DNA from: Candidatus Eisenbergiella pullistercoris
Lineage (GTDB): Bacteria > Bacillota > Clostridia > Lachnospirales > Lachnospiraceae
Direction of reading: 5' to 3'
NCBI GenBank assembly: GCA_019115665.1
Contig: DXDD01000072.1
Location: 1-52,925, forward strand
DNA length: 52,925 nt
The notes below the pieces were generated by a model that saw only the letters and a program-made list of their open reading frames with translations, was not told where the DNA came from and made no database searches. Made by a program: the position numbers and the translations under genes. Every line of letters starts with the position of its first letter. Positions within the stretch are counted from its first letter, which is position 1. Below are positions 1 to 7,149 of this stretch, piece after piece.

Positions 1-63
1 AAAAATGCCACAGAATCTTGTGCGGTAGAAGAGCATATTCAGCAAATAAAAAAATCATCATAC

Positions 64-81
64 TTACTGAAAACCCAGTAA
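64..81 (-). terminator. weak hairpin downstream of tRNA-Leu(AAG)
   Basis: A six-base-pair stem (TTACTG/CAGTAA) lies just 3' of the minus-strand tRNA. On that strand a run of seven T follows about nine bases later. It is a poor but possible intrinsic terminator; the stem is short and A/T rich. Nothing else is recognised in bases 1-106. Confidence 0.3.
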
Positions 82-106
82 ATACAATGATTCTCCAACA
101 ATTCAA

Positions 107-190
107 TGCGGAAGATGGGACTTGAACCCACACGACATTGCTGCCACAAGATCCTTAGTCTTGCTCGTCTGCCAATTCCGACACTTCCGC
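107..190 (-). tRNA. tRNA-Leu (anticodon AAG)
   Basis: The minus strand folds as a class II tRNA. The acceptor stem is GCGGAAG/CTTCCGC, the anticodon stem CAAGA/TCTTG encloses loop CTAAGGA (anticodon AAG, reads CUU), there is a long variable arm, and the T arm carries GGTTCAAGTCC. The long variable arm and anticodon give leucine. No CCA is encoded. It is transcribed divergently from the second tRNA-Leu and has its own near-consensus promoter. Confidence 0.93.
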
Positions 191-227
191 ATGCCTGCAC
201 GAACGTTTCTTTCGTGCCGCGAATAGT

Positions 228-256
228 ATATTACCATTTTGAAACGCAGAAGTCAA
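228..256 (-). promoter_or_regulatory. sigma-A promoter of tRNA-Leu(AAG)
   Basis: On the minus strand TTGACT (251-256) and TAATAT (228-233) are separated by exactly 17 bases, and the tRNA 5' end is about 38 bases downstream of the -10. It sits back to back with the promoter of the + strand tRNA-Leu. Confidence 0.8.
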
Positions 257-311
257 GGTGAATTTGAAAAAACATTTTGAAAAAATTGCGGAAAAAATTT
301 TGCAGAAAGCC

Positions 312-340
312 TTGACTTTCGGTCTGCAATCCGTTACAAT
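312..340 (+). promoter_or_regulatory. sigma-A promoter of tRNA-Leu(CAG)
   Basis: TTGACT (312-317) and TACAAT (335-340) are separated by 17 bases. The tRNA begins 13 bases after the -10, so the transcript would carry almost no 5' leader. Confidence 0.85.
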
Positions 341-352
341 ACAACATGTCGC

Positions 353-436
353 GCAGGAATGGCGGAATTGGCAGACGCGCACGGTTCAGGTCCGTGTGGT
401 AGCAATACCATGAGAGTTCAAGTCTCTTTTCCTGCA
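353..436 (+). tRNA. tRNA-Leu (anticodon CAG)
   Basis: Class II tRNA fold. The acceptor stem is GCAGGAA/TTCCTGC plus discriminator A, the anticodon stem CACGG/CCGTG encloses TTCAGGT (anticodon CAG, reads CUG), there is an extended variable arm, and the T arm carries AGTTCAAGTCT. No CCA is encoded. A promoter ends 13 bases upstream and a strong terminator starts 15 bases downstream, so this is a monocistronic unit. Confidence 0.95.
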
Positions 437-450
437 TCGAATTTTGCAGA

Positions 451-487
451 CTGAGGATCCGGTGAAGACCGGGTCCTCAGTTTTTTC
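451..487 (+). terminator. Rho-independent terminator after tRNA-Leu(CAG)
   Basis: A 13-bp nearly perfect stem (CTGAGGA-TCCGGT / ACCGG-GTCCTCAG) with a GAAG loop is followed directly by TTTTTT. Confidence 0.95.
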
Positions 488-494
488 TGTACAG

Positions 495-529
495 GAAAAA
501 CGGAGGAAATCCTTTGCACGGATTCTCCC
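495..529 (-). terminator. terminator for the DUF6320/acyltransferase operon
   Basis: On the minus strand a GGAG-AATCC / GGATTTCCTCC hairpin (502-529) is followed by GTTTTT. It lies about 90 bases after the DUF6320 stop codon. The remaining 530-617 stretch shows no gene. Confidence 0.6.
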
Positions 530-617
530 GCTTTTTCTTTCCGGGCCGGCGGCTCAAAGCCTGCGCTGCCGGACGCAGTCCTGCCTCTGAGTTTGGGAAG
601 GATTCCTCTTCGGACCT

Positions 618-1322
618 TCAGAAATGCAGCCTTCTCCTTACGGCGTTGCGCAGGCGTTTCCGGGACAGCGTCGTGATCAGGGCCGCCGCGATGATGGCGC
701 AGGCGGTGAGGACGACAGCCGACCAGGTGAGAAGCGGCGGGTCGGAAAGAAAACGGCGGATCAGAAGCTCGATGCCCACGCACAGCACGGCGATCTCCAC
801 GAAAATGTACAGCGCCACGGCGAGAAAGGAGGAGGAAACGCGGCGGTACAGAAGGGCGGTCAGCATGGCAAGGAGCGTTACCAGCGCCGTGATGGGAAGG
901 GCGAGGGCGAAAAACCATTCCGCGGTAGGCGTGTTGAAGGTGATCAGGTATTCATACAGGCTGATGGCAAGGCCGTCCAGAAGCAGAGAGCAGTAAACGG
1001 GCAGCCGGGTATACATGAAAATGGGGATGGCCGCCACCCACAGGATGACGCAGGCTCCGATGATATAGAGCGACCAGGCGGTGGAGTTGAAAACCAGCAG
1101 GTTCAGAAGGCCGCAGGAAAGGGAGGCGGCGATCAGGGTCAGGGAGTAAAGCAGGATCACGTCCCGGTTCTTGACAGGTTCCACCTGTCCCCGCTCCTTC
1201 GGAAAGGGCGGGACGGATGCTCTGTGAGTAACCTCATTGGGATTGATGACCGGCGTGTTGCACAAGGGGCAGCGGTCCAGGGAATCATCCAGCTTTACGC
1301 CGCAGTTGACACAATATGACAT
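618..1322 (-). CDS. DUF6320-type zinc-ribbon membrane protein
   Basis: This 234-residue protein has an N-terminal rubredoxin-like zinc ribbon (CVNCG at residues 4-8, CPLCN at about 18-22). A polar linker follows, then about six hydrophobic segments covering residues 55-220, and a short basic C-terminus. The layout matches DUF6320 proteins of Clostridia as I know them; their biochemical function is unknown. The start is the internal ATG at 1322, because GGAGGAAATT precedes it directly; an ATG 12 bases upstream would place the ribosome site inside the gene. It is the second gene of a minus-strand pair, 50 bases after the condensation-fold acyltransferase, so the two probably act together, perhaps on a lipid or other membrane substrate. 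That role is inference only. Confidence 0.75.
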   Translation of the reverse strand: MSYCVNCGVKLDDSLDRCPLCNTPVINPNEVTHRASVPPFPKERGQVEPVKNRDVILLYSLTLIAASLSCGLLNLLVFNSTAWSLYIIGACVILWVAAIPIFMYTRLPVYCSLLLDGLAISLYEYLITFNTPTAEWFFALALPITALVTLLAMLTALLYRRVSSSFLAVALYIFVEIAVLCVGIELLIRRFLSDPPLLTWSAVVLTACAIIAAALITTLSRKRLRNAVRRRLHF

Positions 1323-1372
1323 AATTTCCTCCATGGGGGAGCGCTCCGGGAGCGGCTCCGTAACGTTCTGAT

Positions 1373-2710
1373 CTATTCTTCCTGAAAGCTCCGGTTGCTT
1401 TCGATCTTCACCTGTATCCCGTCCTCCACGAGCTTTCGGAAAAACAGGCGTTCCACATCCGCTTCAACGATGCAGCTGGCAAAATTGACGGTAAGGGTAT
1501 CCTCAAAGCTTACGATGGCGCAGTTGGTGCGTGAGGAAAAGGGCTGGCCCATGTAGATGTCGAAGCGTTCGATATGGGGCTTCATGTCCTCCGGAACCTT
1601 CAGCGCGCCCATGTTGGTCAGCCCTGCGGAGGAATTTTTATCCTGAACACGGCGGTAGAAGGTGCGTACCACGATATCCTTGAGAAACAGAGGGACCACG
1701 CGGATGAAGGGATTGCGCCTGGTGGCCGCGTTGGTGGTAATATCGCCGCGCAGGAATTTTTCATTGATATAATAGCGCATAAAATTGCGCACCTGCGCAA
1801 CGATCTCTTCAAAGGTATAGTCCCCCAGCCTGGGATCGATGGACGGATAGACCATGGTGATAAAGTTGCGCAGCGTCCGCGAAGGGAAAAAACGTCTCAG
1901 GTTCACGGGCAGGGCGATCCGCACCGGGTACAGGCGAAGGTGGTGCTCCTGAAGCTGTCTGGCAAGAAGCGCGTACAGCAGGACGGAATTGAGATATTCC
2001 GTGATGGTCGCCCCGTACTTTTTGGCGGCGGCGTTCACCTGGGAAACGGACAGGATGCCGTCGATGATGTTGAGGGTATGAAAGGGCTCCGGCGTGCCGC
2101 GCACCCGATAGGTTTTTTCCGCCGGCCTGGGAGGGCACACCCGGGCGTTGGCATAACGCATGTAGGCGTCCTCCAGTTCCTCCGGATCCGGCTTCTCATT
2201 CACGTCCAGAACAAAATACCCGTTCGAGATCTGATTGCCGAGCAGCCGCAGATAGACCGCGGTGATGGTCTGAAGCACGCACATGCCGCCGGTTCCGTCC
2301 CCCAGACAGTGGTGACATTCCAGCGAGATCCTGCGGTCATAATAGTAGACGCGCAGCAGATAGCGGTTTCCGGCCTTAAAATACATGGGCATGCAGGGGT
2401 TGGCGATATCCGGCTCCACAAAAGGGCCGGGGCGGCTGTTCGGCTCCAGATAGCGCCAGAAGAGCCCCTTATGGATCGCCACCCGGTAGGTGGGGAAACG
2501 CTTCAGCGCAATATCAACCGCCTTCTGCAGAACGTCCGGGCGTATGGGCTCCTTTAAAAGGACGGAAAGCCGGTAGACGGAGGAAAAATTCCTTCGCTGC
2601 AGGGTGGGGTAGACGGTGGCGGACAGATCCAGCAGGTACCAGTCCCTCTGCCCGCCCGGAGCCGCGCCGCCTTTTCCGCTTTTTTTATGAAAAATGGTCT
2701 GAAATGCCAT
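1373..2710 (-). CDS. condensation-fold acyltransferase (alcohol acetyltransferase-like)
   Basis: This 445-residue protein carries the acyltransferase/condensation motif HHxxxDGxG as HHCLGDGTGG near residues 133-142. It also has a C-terminal segment (SFEDTLTVNFASCI) like the second half of chloramphenicol-acetyltransferase-fold enzymes. Such enzymes (WES/AATase, PapA5, free-standing C domains) move acyl groups from a thioester to an alcohol or amine. No signal peptide is seen, so it is probably cytosolic. AAAGGAAG lies four bases upstream of the ATG. It is the first gene of a two-gene operon with the DUF6320 membrane protein and lies divergently from an HSL-family esterase, which gives a possible acylation and deacylation pair. 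Substrate unknown. Confidence 0.75.
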   Translation of the reverse strand: MAFQTIFHKKSGKGGAAPGGQRDWYLLDLSATVYPTLQRRNFSSVYRLSVLLKEPIRPDVLQKAVDIALKRFPTYRVAIHKGLFWRYLEPNSRPGPFVEPDIANPCMPMYFKAGNRYLLRVYYYDRRISLECHHCLGDGTGGMCVLQTITAVYLRLLGNQISNGYFVLDVNEKPDPEELEDAYMRYANARVCPPRPAEKTYRVRGTPEPFHTLNIIDGILSVSQVNAAAKKYGATITEYLNSVLLYALLARQLQEHHLRLYPVRIALPVNLRRFFPSRTLRNFITMVYPSIDPRLGDYTFEEIVAQVRNFMRYYINEKFLRGDITTNAATRRNPFIRVVPLFLKDIVVRTFYRRVQDKNSSAGLTNMGALKVPEDMKPHIERFDIYMGQPFSSRTNCAIVSFEDTLTVNFASCIVEADVERLFFRKLVEDGIQVKIESNRSFQEE

Positions 2711-2748
2711 GGGTCTTCCTTTCCGGTCTGTCAGAACCGCTTTTTTTC

Positions 2749-2777
2749 ATTATAAGGGTTCGCCGGAAGAGGCGCAA
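2749..2777 (-). promoter_or_regulatory. promoter of the acyltransferase-DUF6320 operon
   Basis: Minus-strand TTGCGC (2772-2777) and TATAAT (2749-2754) are 17 bases apart and end 38 bases before the start codon. The rest of the 2711-2991 divergent gap shows no further feature I can support; a TATAGT at 2916-2921 could be the -10 of the esterase but has no matching -35. Confidence 0.6.
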
Positions 2778-2991
2778 GTATCCATTGCCGCGGATCCGGA
2801 AGAGGCGCGCGGCCCCAAAGCGCCGGAAAAGCCGCTCTTTACGCAGGAGCCGTTCTGTGATAGGATTGGGGAAATTGAAAAAACGTCTGACGGCGTATGG
2901 ATTTTGACAGGGAGATATAGTGACGGCAGAAGGAAAATCGCGTTCGCGATTTCCGTTCGCCCCGTCGCTATGATCCGGAATGGAGATTGAG

Positions 2992-3924
2992 ATGGCGATT
3001 TTCCGAAAAGCGGGCGCGGACGCGAAGCAGGCCCGCGCACAGGAGCAGAATCAGAATCTGATGAAGCTGATCAGAAGGGTGCACAGCGTGGTGGAGCACG
3101 AGGATATTCAGAAGCACAGACATTCGCAGGATTATTTCGGAGCGCTTCTGGGAAACAGCAGAGAGATGGATATCACATCGGAGGAGGTGGACGGGATGCA
3201 CTGCGAATGGGTGCGCGTCCGCCGTCCGCATACGAAGAAAAAGGTGATCCTTTACTGCCATGGCGGCGGCTATTCCACGGGAAGCTGCATCTATGCCAGG
3301 ACGCTGACGACGAAGCTTGCGTCCGCCGCCTCCATGGACGTGTTCTGCTTTGACTACAGGCTCGCGCCGGAGCATCCCTATCCGGCGGCGCTTCTGGATG
3401 CAGAAAAGGCATGGGATCATCTGATGCTCCAGGGCTTCGGCGCGGCGGATGTGATCGTCGCCGGGGATTCCGCCGGCGGCAATCTGGCCCTTGCGCTGAC
3501 GCTTTCTCTGAAGGAAGAGGGACGCCTGCTGCCGGGCGGCCTGGTGCTCCTGTCTCCCTGGACGGACCTGACGGCCTCCGGCAGCAGCCATGAGAGCCGG
3601 GCGGAGCTGGATCCCGTTCTGAATGAGGATTACCTGCGGGAGATGACGGAAAACTATGCGAAGGACGCGGACCGTCAGGATCCGCATGTGTCCCCGCTTT
3701 TCGCGGATTTTTCAGGCTTCCCTCCCGTCTGCATCCAGGTCGGGGACAACGAGGTGCTGTTAAGCGATTCCCTCCGCCTTCAGAAAAACCTGACGCAGGC
3801 AGGCGTGGCCGCGCGCCTGGAGGTGTTCGAGGGCATGTGGCATGTGTTCCAGATGTCGCCGTTCAAGACGGCTTCGGAGGCCATGGACAGGTGCGCGGAA
3901 TTTATCCTGCAGCTGCAGGGATAG
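2992..3924 (+). CDS. alpha/beta hydrolase, HSL-family esterase
   Basis: This 310-residue serine hydrolase belongs to the hormone-sensitive-lipase (family IV) group. It has the oxyanion motif HGGG at residues 90-93, the nucleophile elbow GDSAGG with Ser160, Asp252 in VGDNEVLLSD, and His284 in GMWHVFQ, so the whole triad is present. Members hydrolyse short acyl esters in the cytosol. No signal peptide is present. The ATG at 2992 is preferred over one 12 bases upstream because GGAG sits six bases before it. It lies divergent from the condensation-fold acyltransferase; adjacency suggests that it removes or proof-reads the acyl group added by that enzyme, which is inference. Confidence 0.88.
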   Translation: MAIFRKAGADAKQARAQEQNQNLMKLIRRVHSVVEHEDIQKHRHSQDYFGALLGNSREMDITSEEVDGMHCEWVRVRRPHTKKKVILYCHGGGYSTGSCIYARTLTTKLASAASMDVFCFDYRLAPEHPYPAALLDAEKAWDHLMLQGFGAADVIVAGDSAGGNLALALTLSLKEEGRLLPGGLVLLSPWTDLTASGSSHESRAELDPVLNEDYLREMTENYAKDADRQDPHVSPLFADFSGFPPVCIQVGDNEVLLSDSLRLQKNLTQAGVAARLEVFEGMWHVFQMSPFKTASEAMDRCAEFILQLQG

Positions 3925-3956
3925 GCGGGAGGAATCCTGCCGACAGCCCCGCGGCC

Positions 3957-4337
3957 CTATTCATGCAGCTCCAGGGGCAGACCGTCCGGATCCCTGAAAA
4001 AGGTCATCCGCTTCTGCGTGTATTCATCCACACGGACCGGCTCCGTCTCAATGCCGAGGCTGTTCAGCCAGGAAACGGCTTCATCCATATCTTCAACCCG
4101 GAAGGCCAGGTGGCGCAGGCCGCAGGCCTCCGGATAGCTGGGCCTTTCGGGACTTCCCGGAATGCCGAAAAGCTCAAGCTCACAGTCTCCCAGCTTCAGA
4201 TCCAGCTTATGATCCCCTCTTTTTTCCCGGTAATTCTCCCGGATGATCTCAAATCCCAGCAGATCCACATAGAAATGCCGGGAACGTTCGTAGTCCGACG
4301 CGATGATCGCGACGTGATGAATGGCGTCAAGCTTCAT
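3957..4337 (-). CDS. VOC superfamily (glyoxalase/bleomycin-resistance fold) protein
   Basis: This 126-residue single-domain protein has the paired beta-alpha-beta-beta-beta modules of the vicinal oxygen chelate fold. It begins with DAIHHVAIIASDYERSRHFY, carries GLRHLAFRVEDMDEA in the second module, and ends FFRDPDGLPLELHE. Candidate metal ligands are His8, Glu55 in ELELFG, His74 and the terminal Glu. The closest family by eye is the YaeR/SMU1112c group, whose substrate is uncertain. The start at 4337 is set by GGGAGGG four bases upstream; the open frame runs further but lacks a site. It is convergent with the esterase and divergent from the DUF1700 operon. Confidence 0.85.
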   Translation of the reverse strand: MKLDAIHHVAIIASDYERSRHFYVDLLGFEIIRENYREKRGDHKLDLKLGDCELELFGIPGSPERPSYPEACGLRHLAFRVEDMDEAVSWLNSLGIETEPVRVDEYTQKRMTFFRDPDGLPLELHE

Positions 4338-4451
4338 GGGGCCCTCCCGTCCAGCCGCTGTCTGCGGCAATGAAATCAGATGGATATTTTCTCTCACAGT
4401 ATAGCATCCTTCCGTAAGGAGCACAACCGGAGGAGCGCAGTTCTGAAACGG

Positions 4452-4480
4452 TTTCATGAAAAAACCTTTCATGAAAAAAC
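4452..4480. repeat. 14-bp direct repeat, 15-bp period
   Basis: TTTCATGAAAAAAC occurs at 4452-4465 and again, exactly, at 4467-4480. It lies in the divergent gap between the VOC gene and the DUF1700 operon. Confidence 0.8.
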
Positions 4481-4543
4481 GGATTTAAGAAAATCTTTCG
4501 TTTTTCCTCAGCGTTTTTTCGCCGATTCTTTCAGGCTTCTTCC

Positions 4544-4572
4544 TTGCAGAATGGACGAAGCCGGGATATAGT
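4544..4572 (+). promoter_or_regulatory. promoter of the DUF1700-DUF4097-PspC operon
   Basis: TTGCAG (4544-4549), a 17-base spacer and TATAGT (4567-4572) lie 65 bases before the DUF1700 start codon. Confidence 0.65.
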
Positions 4573-4636
4573 AAAGCTGTAAATACGGACGCCGGCCAGA
4601 GAGAAAACGGCCGGGCATCCGGACGGGAGGTATGGA

Positions 4637-5332
4637 ATGAACAGAACGGAATTCATGGAGCGGCTCGAAGAGCTTCTTTCGGATGTCCCGCAGGAGGAAA
4701 AAAGAGACGCGCTTCGATACTATAATGATTATCTGGACGATGCGGGGGCGGAGAACGAAAACGCCGCGCTGGCCGCCCTGGTGTCCCCGGAGAATGTGGC
4801 GGACGGCATCCGGGCAGGCCTTCGGGAGGAAGAGATCCCAGGCGCCGCGCGAAATGACGCCGGGCCGTCCGTCCCCGCCCCCGGGCCGAATGGCTTCGGA
4901 CCGTCCGGCCGCGGCCCTGTGCCCGGGCCGGAGCGGCCCGGCAGGAGAGGGGAGGCCGGCAGGATCATTCTGACCGTCCTTGCCGTTATCTTTCTGCTCC
5001 CGATCCTGCTCCCGCTTGGCCTGGGCGTGGTCGCCGCCGCGTTTTCCTTCCTGGTCTGCGCGGCAGTCTTCTTTGCGGCCATGGTGCTTTCCGGGATCGT
5101 GATTCTGGCGGCCGGCATTGCGCTGCTCCTTTTTGCCATTGCCAATCTGGCGGCCTTTCCGTCTTCCGCGGTCTGCATCCTCGGCGGCGGGATGGTCTGC
5201 GCCGGGATCGGGCTTTTGATGACCGTTCTTATGGGGTGGCTTGCGGCAAAGACCATGCCGGCCATGTGCAGGGGATTTGTCAGTCTCTGCAGTCTGCCGT
5301 TTCATCGGAAAAAAGGAGGAAGCTATGAATAA
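4637..5332 (+). CDS. DUF1700 family membrane protein
   Basis: This 231-residue protein has an N-terminal cytosolic helical domain typical of DUF1700 (MNRTEFMERLEELLSDVP, then EKRDALRYYNDYLDDAG), a Pro/Gly-rich linker near residues 72-112, and two or three strongly hydrophobic segments from about 115 to 215. DUF1700 proteins usually sit with a PadR regulator and a DUF4097 protein. Here the DUF4097 gene follows with an 8-base overlap, but no PadR gene is present. The ATG follows GGGAGGT. A role in envelope stress or membrane homeostasis is inferred from the operon (DUF4097 and PspC downstream). Confidence 0.88.
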   Translation: MNRTEFMERLEELLSDVPQEEKRDALRYYNDYLDDAGAENENAALAALVSPENVADGIRAGLREEEIPGAARNDAGPSVPAPGPNGFGPSGRGPVPGPERPGRRGEAGRIILTVLAVIFLLPILLPLGLGVVAAAFSFLVCAAVFFAAMVLSGIVILAAGIALLLFAIANLAAFPSSAVCILGGGMVCAGIGLLMTVLMGWLAAKTMPAMCRGFVSLCSLPFHRKKGGSYE

Positions 5333-6254
5333 GTGGATAAAGGGAATTTTGATCGTATCTGCAGGCCTGATCGTTGGCGGAGGGGTTCTGGCGGCGGTGG
5401 GCGTGATGAGCGGCGGGCCGAAAAGCCTGGATGCGCTGGCCGCGGGAGGGCTTCTGCAGGTATCGGCGGCGGAATCGGATTCAGGGATCGCGTTTGACAA
5501 CAGCCATCAGGTATGGACCAGCGACTTTGAGGAAACGCTGGAGGGCCTTCCGGAAGACGGGACCGGGAGACTGACGGTGGAAATCGGCGGCGTTTCCCTG
5601 AAGATCATGGAAGCGGAAGAGAAAACGGCCCGGATCCGGGGGACCGGAATCCGTAAGGCGCAGGCCTATGTGGAGGACGGAACGCTTTACGTGCGGGCGG
5701 AAAGCGGGAAAAAGCGGGTGAAATGGCTTTTCGGCGGCGGAAGGGAAAGCACGGAAACAGAAGGGGAGATCACCCTGTATCTGCCGGAAGGCTTTTCGGC
5801 GGAGGCGGCCAGCCTGACTTTGGGAACCGGGGAGCTGGCCGTGGACGCGCTGCAGACGGATCATCTGTACTGTAATGCGGGTATGGGGAGCCTGGAGGTG
5901 AGAAAGCTGCGCGCGCAGGCTGCCGAGGTCTATCTGGGCATGGGGGAAGTCAGTCTGTATGACGCGGAGGTTTCGGATCTGACAGCGGATATCGGCATGG
6001 GCGCCATGTACATGGAGGGCGCCGTTTCGGAAGACCTGACGGCTTCCTGCGGCATGGGGAGCCTGGTCATGGAGCTTGCCGGAAACGAAGCGGACTATGA
6101 TTACGACGTTTCCGCTTCCATGGGAAGCGTCCGGGTCGGAGATCGGGAATGCGCCGGGATGAGCGCGCACTGGGCTTCGGACGGCAGGGCGGCCGGGAAT
6201 TTTGACCTGGACGTATCCATGGGAAGCGTGGAAATCTACTTTACAAATCCGTGA
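5325..6254 (+). CDS. DUF4097 family beta-repeat protein, membrane-anchored
   Basis: This 309-residue protein has a basic N-terminus and one hydrophobic segment (ILIVSAGLIVGGGVLAAVGVM), consistent with an N-in anchor, followed by a repetitive beta-rich ectodomain. Short Gly-Met-Gly units recur (NAGMGSLEV, YLGMGEVSLY, DIGMGAMYM, SCGMGSLVM, SASMGSVRV, DVSMGSVEIY), the ladder-like pattern of DUF4097 putative adhesins. The start ATG at 5325 overlaps the DUF1700 stop by 8 bases and is preceded by AAAAGGAGGAAGCT, so the two are translationally coupled. Partner and ligand unknown. Confidence 0.88.
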   Translation: MNKWIKGILIVSAGLIVGGGVLAAVGVMSGGPKSLDALAAGGLLQVSAAESDSGIAFDNSHQVWTSDFEETLEGLPEDGTGRLTVEIGGVSLKIMEAEEKTARIRGTGIRKAQAYVEDGTLYVRAESGKKRVKWLFGGGRESTETEGEITLYLPEGFSAEAASLTLGTGELAVDALQTDHLYCNAGMGSLEVRKLRAQAAEVYLGMGEVSLYDAEVSDLTADIGMGAMYMEGAVSEDLTASCGMGSLVMELAGNEADYDYDVSASMGSVRVGDRECAGMSAHWASDGRAAGNFDLDVSMGSVEIYFTNP

Positions 6255-6305
6255 GGATAGGGGATAATAAAACAGAAGAGGGCATATGCCCGGATGGAGG
6301 TTTTT

Positions 6306-6614
6306 ATGGATTATCAGGACAGCAATCAGAACGGTGCGCAGCAGGACTGGCAGCAGAGCGGCGCATATCAGAATAACGGCCAGAACTGGAATAACAGCCA
6401 GAACTGGAGCAATGGGAACGGGGCAGGAAGGCGTCTGACCAGATCTGTCTCCAACCGGATGGTCTGCGGCGTGTGCGCGGGGATCGCGGAATATTTCAAC
6501 TGGGATCCTACCATTGTCCGGCTGGTATGGGTCGGCGCGAGCATTCTGTTCGGCGCGGGCTTTATGGGGCTGATCGCCTATTTCATTGCCGCTGTGATCA
6601 TGCCGGAAAGATAG
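6306..6614 (+). CDS. PspC domain protein
   Basis: This 102-residue protein has an Asn/Gln-rich N-terminal half (residues 1-42) and a C-terminal PspC domain. The domain begins RRLTRSVSNRMVCGVCAGIAEY at about 43 and includes DPTIVRLVWV and a final hydrophobic stretch ending IMPER. PspC proteins are small membrane proteins linked to membrane-stress sensing. GGAGG five bases before the ATG at 6306 fixes the start. It is third in the DUF1700-DUF4097 operon. The low-complexity N-terminus is unusual compared with the compact PspC of about 60 residues. Confidence 0.87.
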   Translation: MDYQDSNQNGAQQDWQQSGAYQNNGQNWNNSQNWSNGNGAGRRLTRSVSNRMVCGVCAGIAEYFNWDPTIVRLVWVGASILFGAGFMGLIAYFIAAVIMPER

Positions 6615-6630
6615 GAAGGGAGGAAAGGGC

Positions 6631-7137
6631 ATGTGGGAGAAGATCAAGCCGGAGGAGCTTCATGAGAATCCGTTTTCCCTGATCGGCGAGGACTGGATGC
6701 TGGTGGCGGCGTCTGACGGAGAGCGGGTGAACGCCATGACGGCCAGCTGGGGCGGCGTCGGCATTCTCTGGGGGAAGAAGGTTGCGTTTCTCTTTGTGCG
6801 GCCGCAGCGCTATACGAAGGAACTGATCGATAAGAGCGACAAGCTTTCCCTGAGCTTTTTTGACGAGAAGAAGAGGAAGATGCTGAACTATATGGGGACG
6901 GTTTCCGGCCGGGATGAGGATAAAATCGCGGCCAGCGGCCTGCATGTGGAAATGGTCAACAGCGCTCCCGTCTTTCAGGAAAGCCGCATGGTGCTCATCT
7001 GCCGCAAGCTGTATGCGCAGCCGATGGAGGAAAGCTGCTTCGTGGATCCGGAGCTGATCGAAAAGAACTATCCGGATCGGGACTACCATACGACCTATGT
7101 GGTGGAAATTGAGAAGATCCTTGTGCAGAGACAGTAA
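6631..7137 (+). CDS. flavin reductase family protein (FMN-binding split barrel)
   Basis: This 168-residue protein matches the NADH:FMN reductase-like split-barrel family. NAMTASWGGVGILWGKK near residues 31-47 is the FMN-binding signature, followed by RPQRYTKELI and LSLSFFDEKKRKMLNYMGTVSGRDEDKI. Clostridial members often act with flavo- or rubredoxin-type partners; substrate unknown. It starts 16 bases after the PspC stop, with GGGAGGAAAGGGC before the ATG, so it is in the same run of genes. No signal peptide, cytosolic. Confidence 0.88.
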   Translation: MWEKIKPEELHENPFSLIGEDWMLVAASDGERVNAMTASWGGVGILWGKKVAFLFVRPQRYTKELIDKSDKLSLSFFDEKKRKMLNYMGTVSGRDEDKIAASGLHVEMVNSAPVFQESRMVLICRKLYAQPMEESCFVDPELIEKNYPDRDYHTTYVVEIEKILVQRQ

Positions 7138-7149
7138 AGGAGGCGGCGG

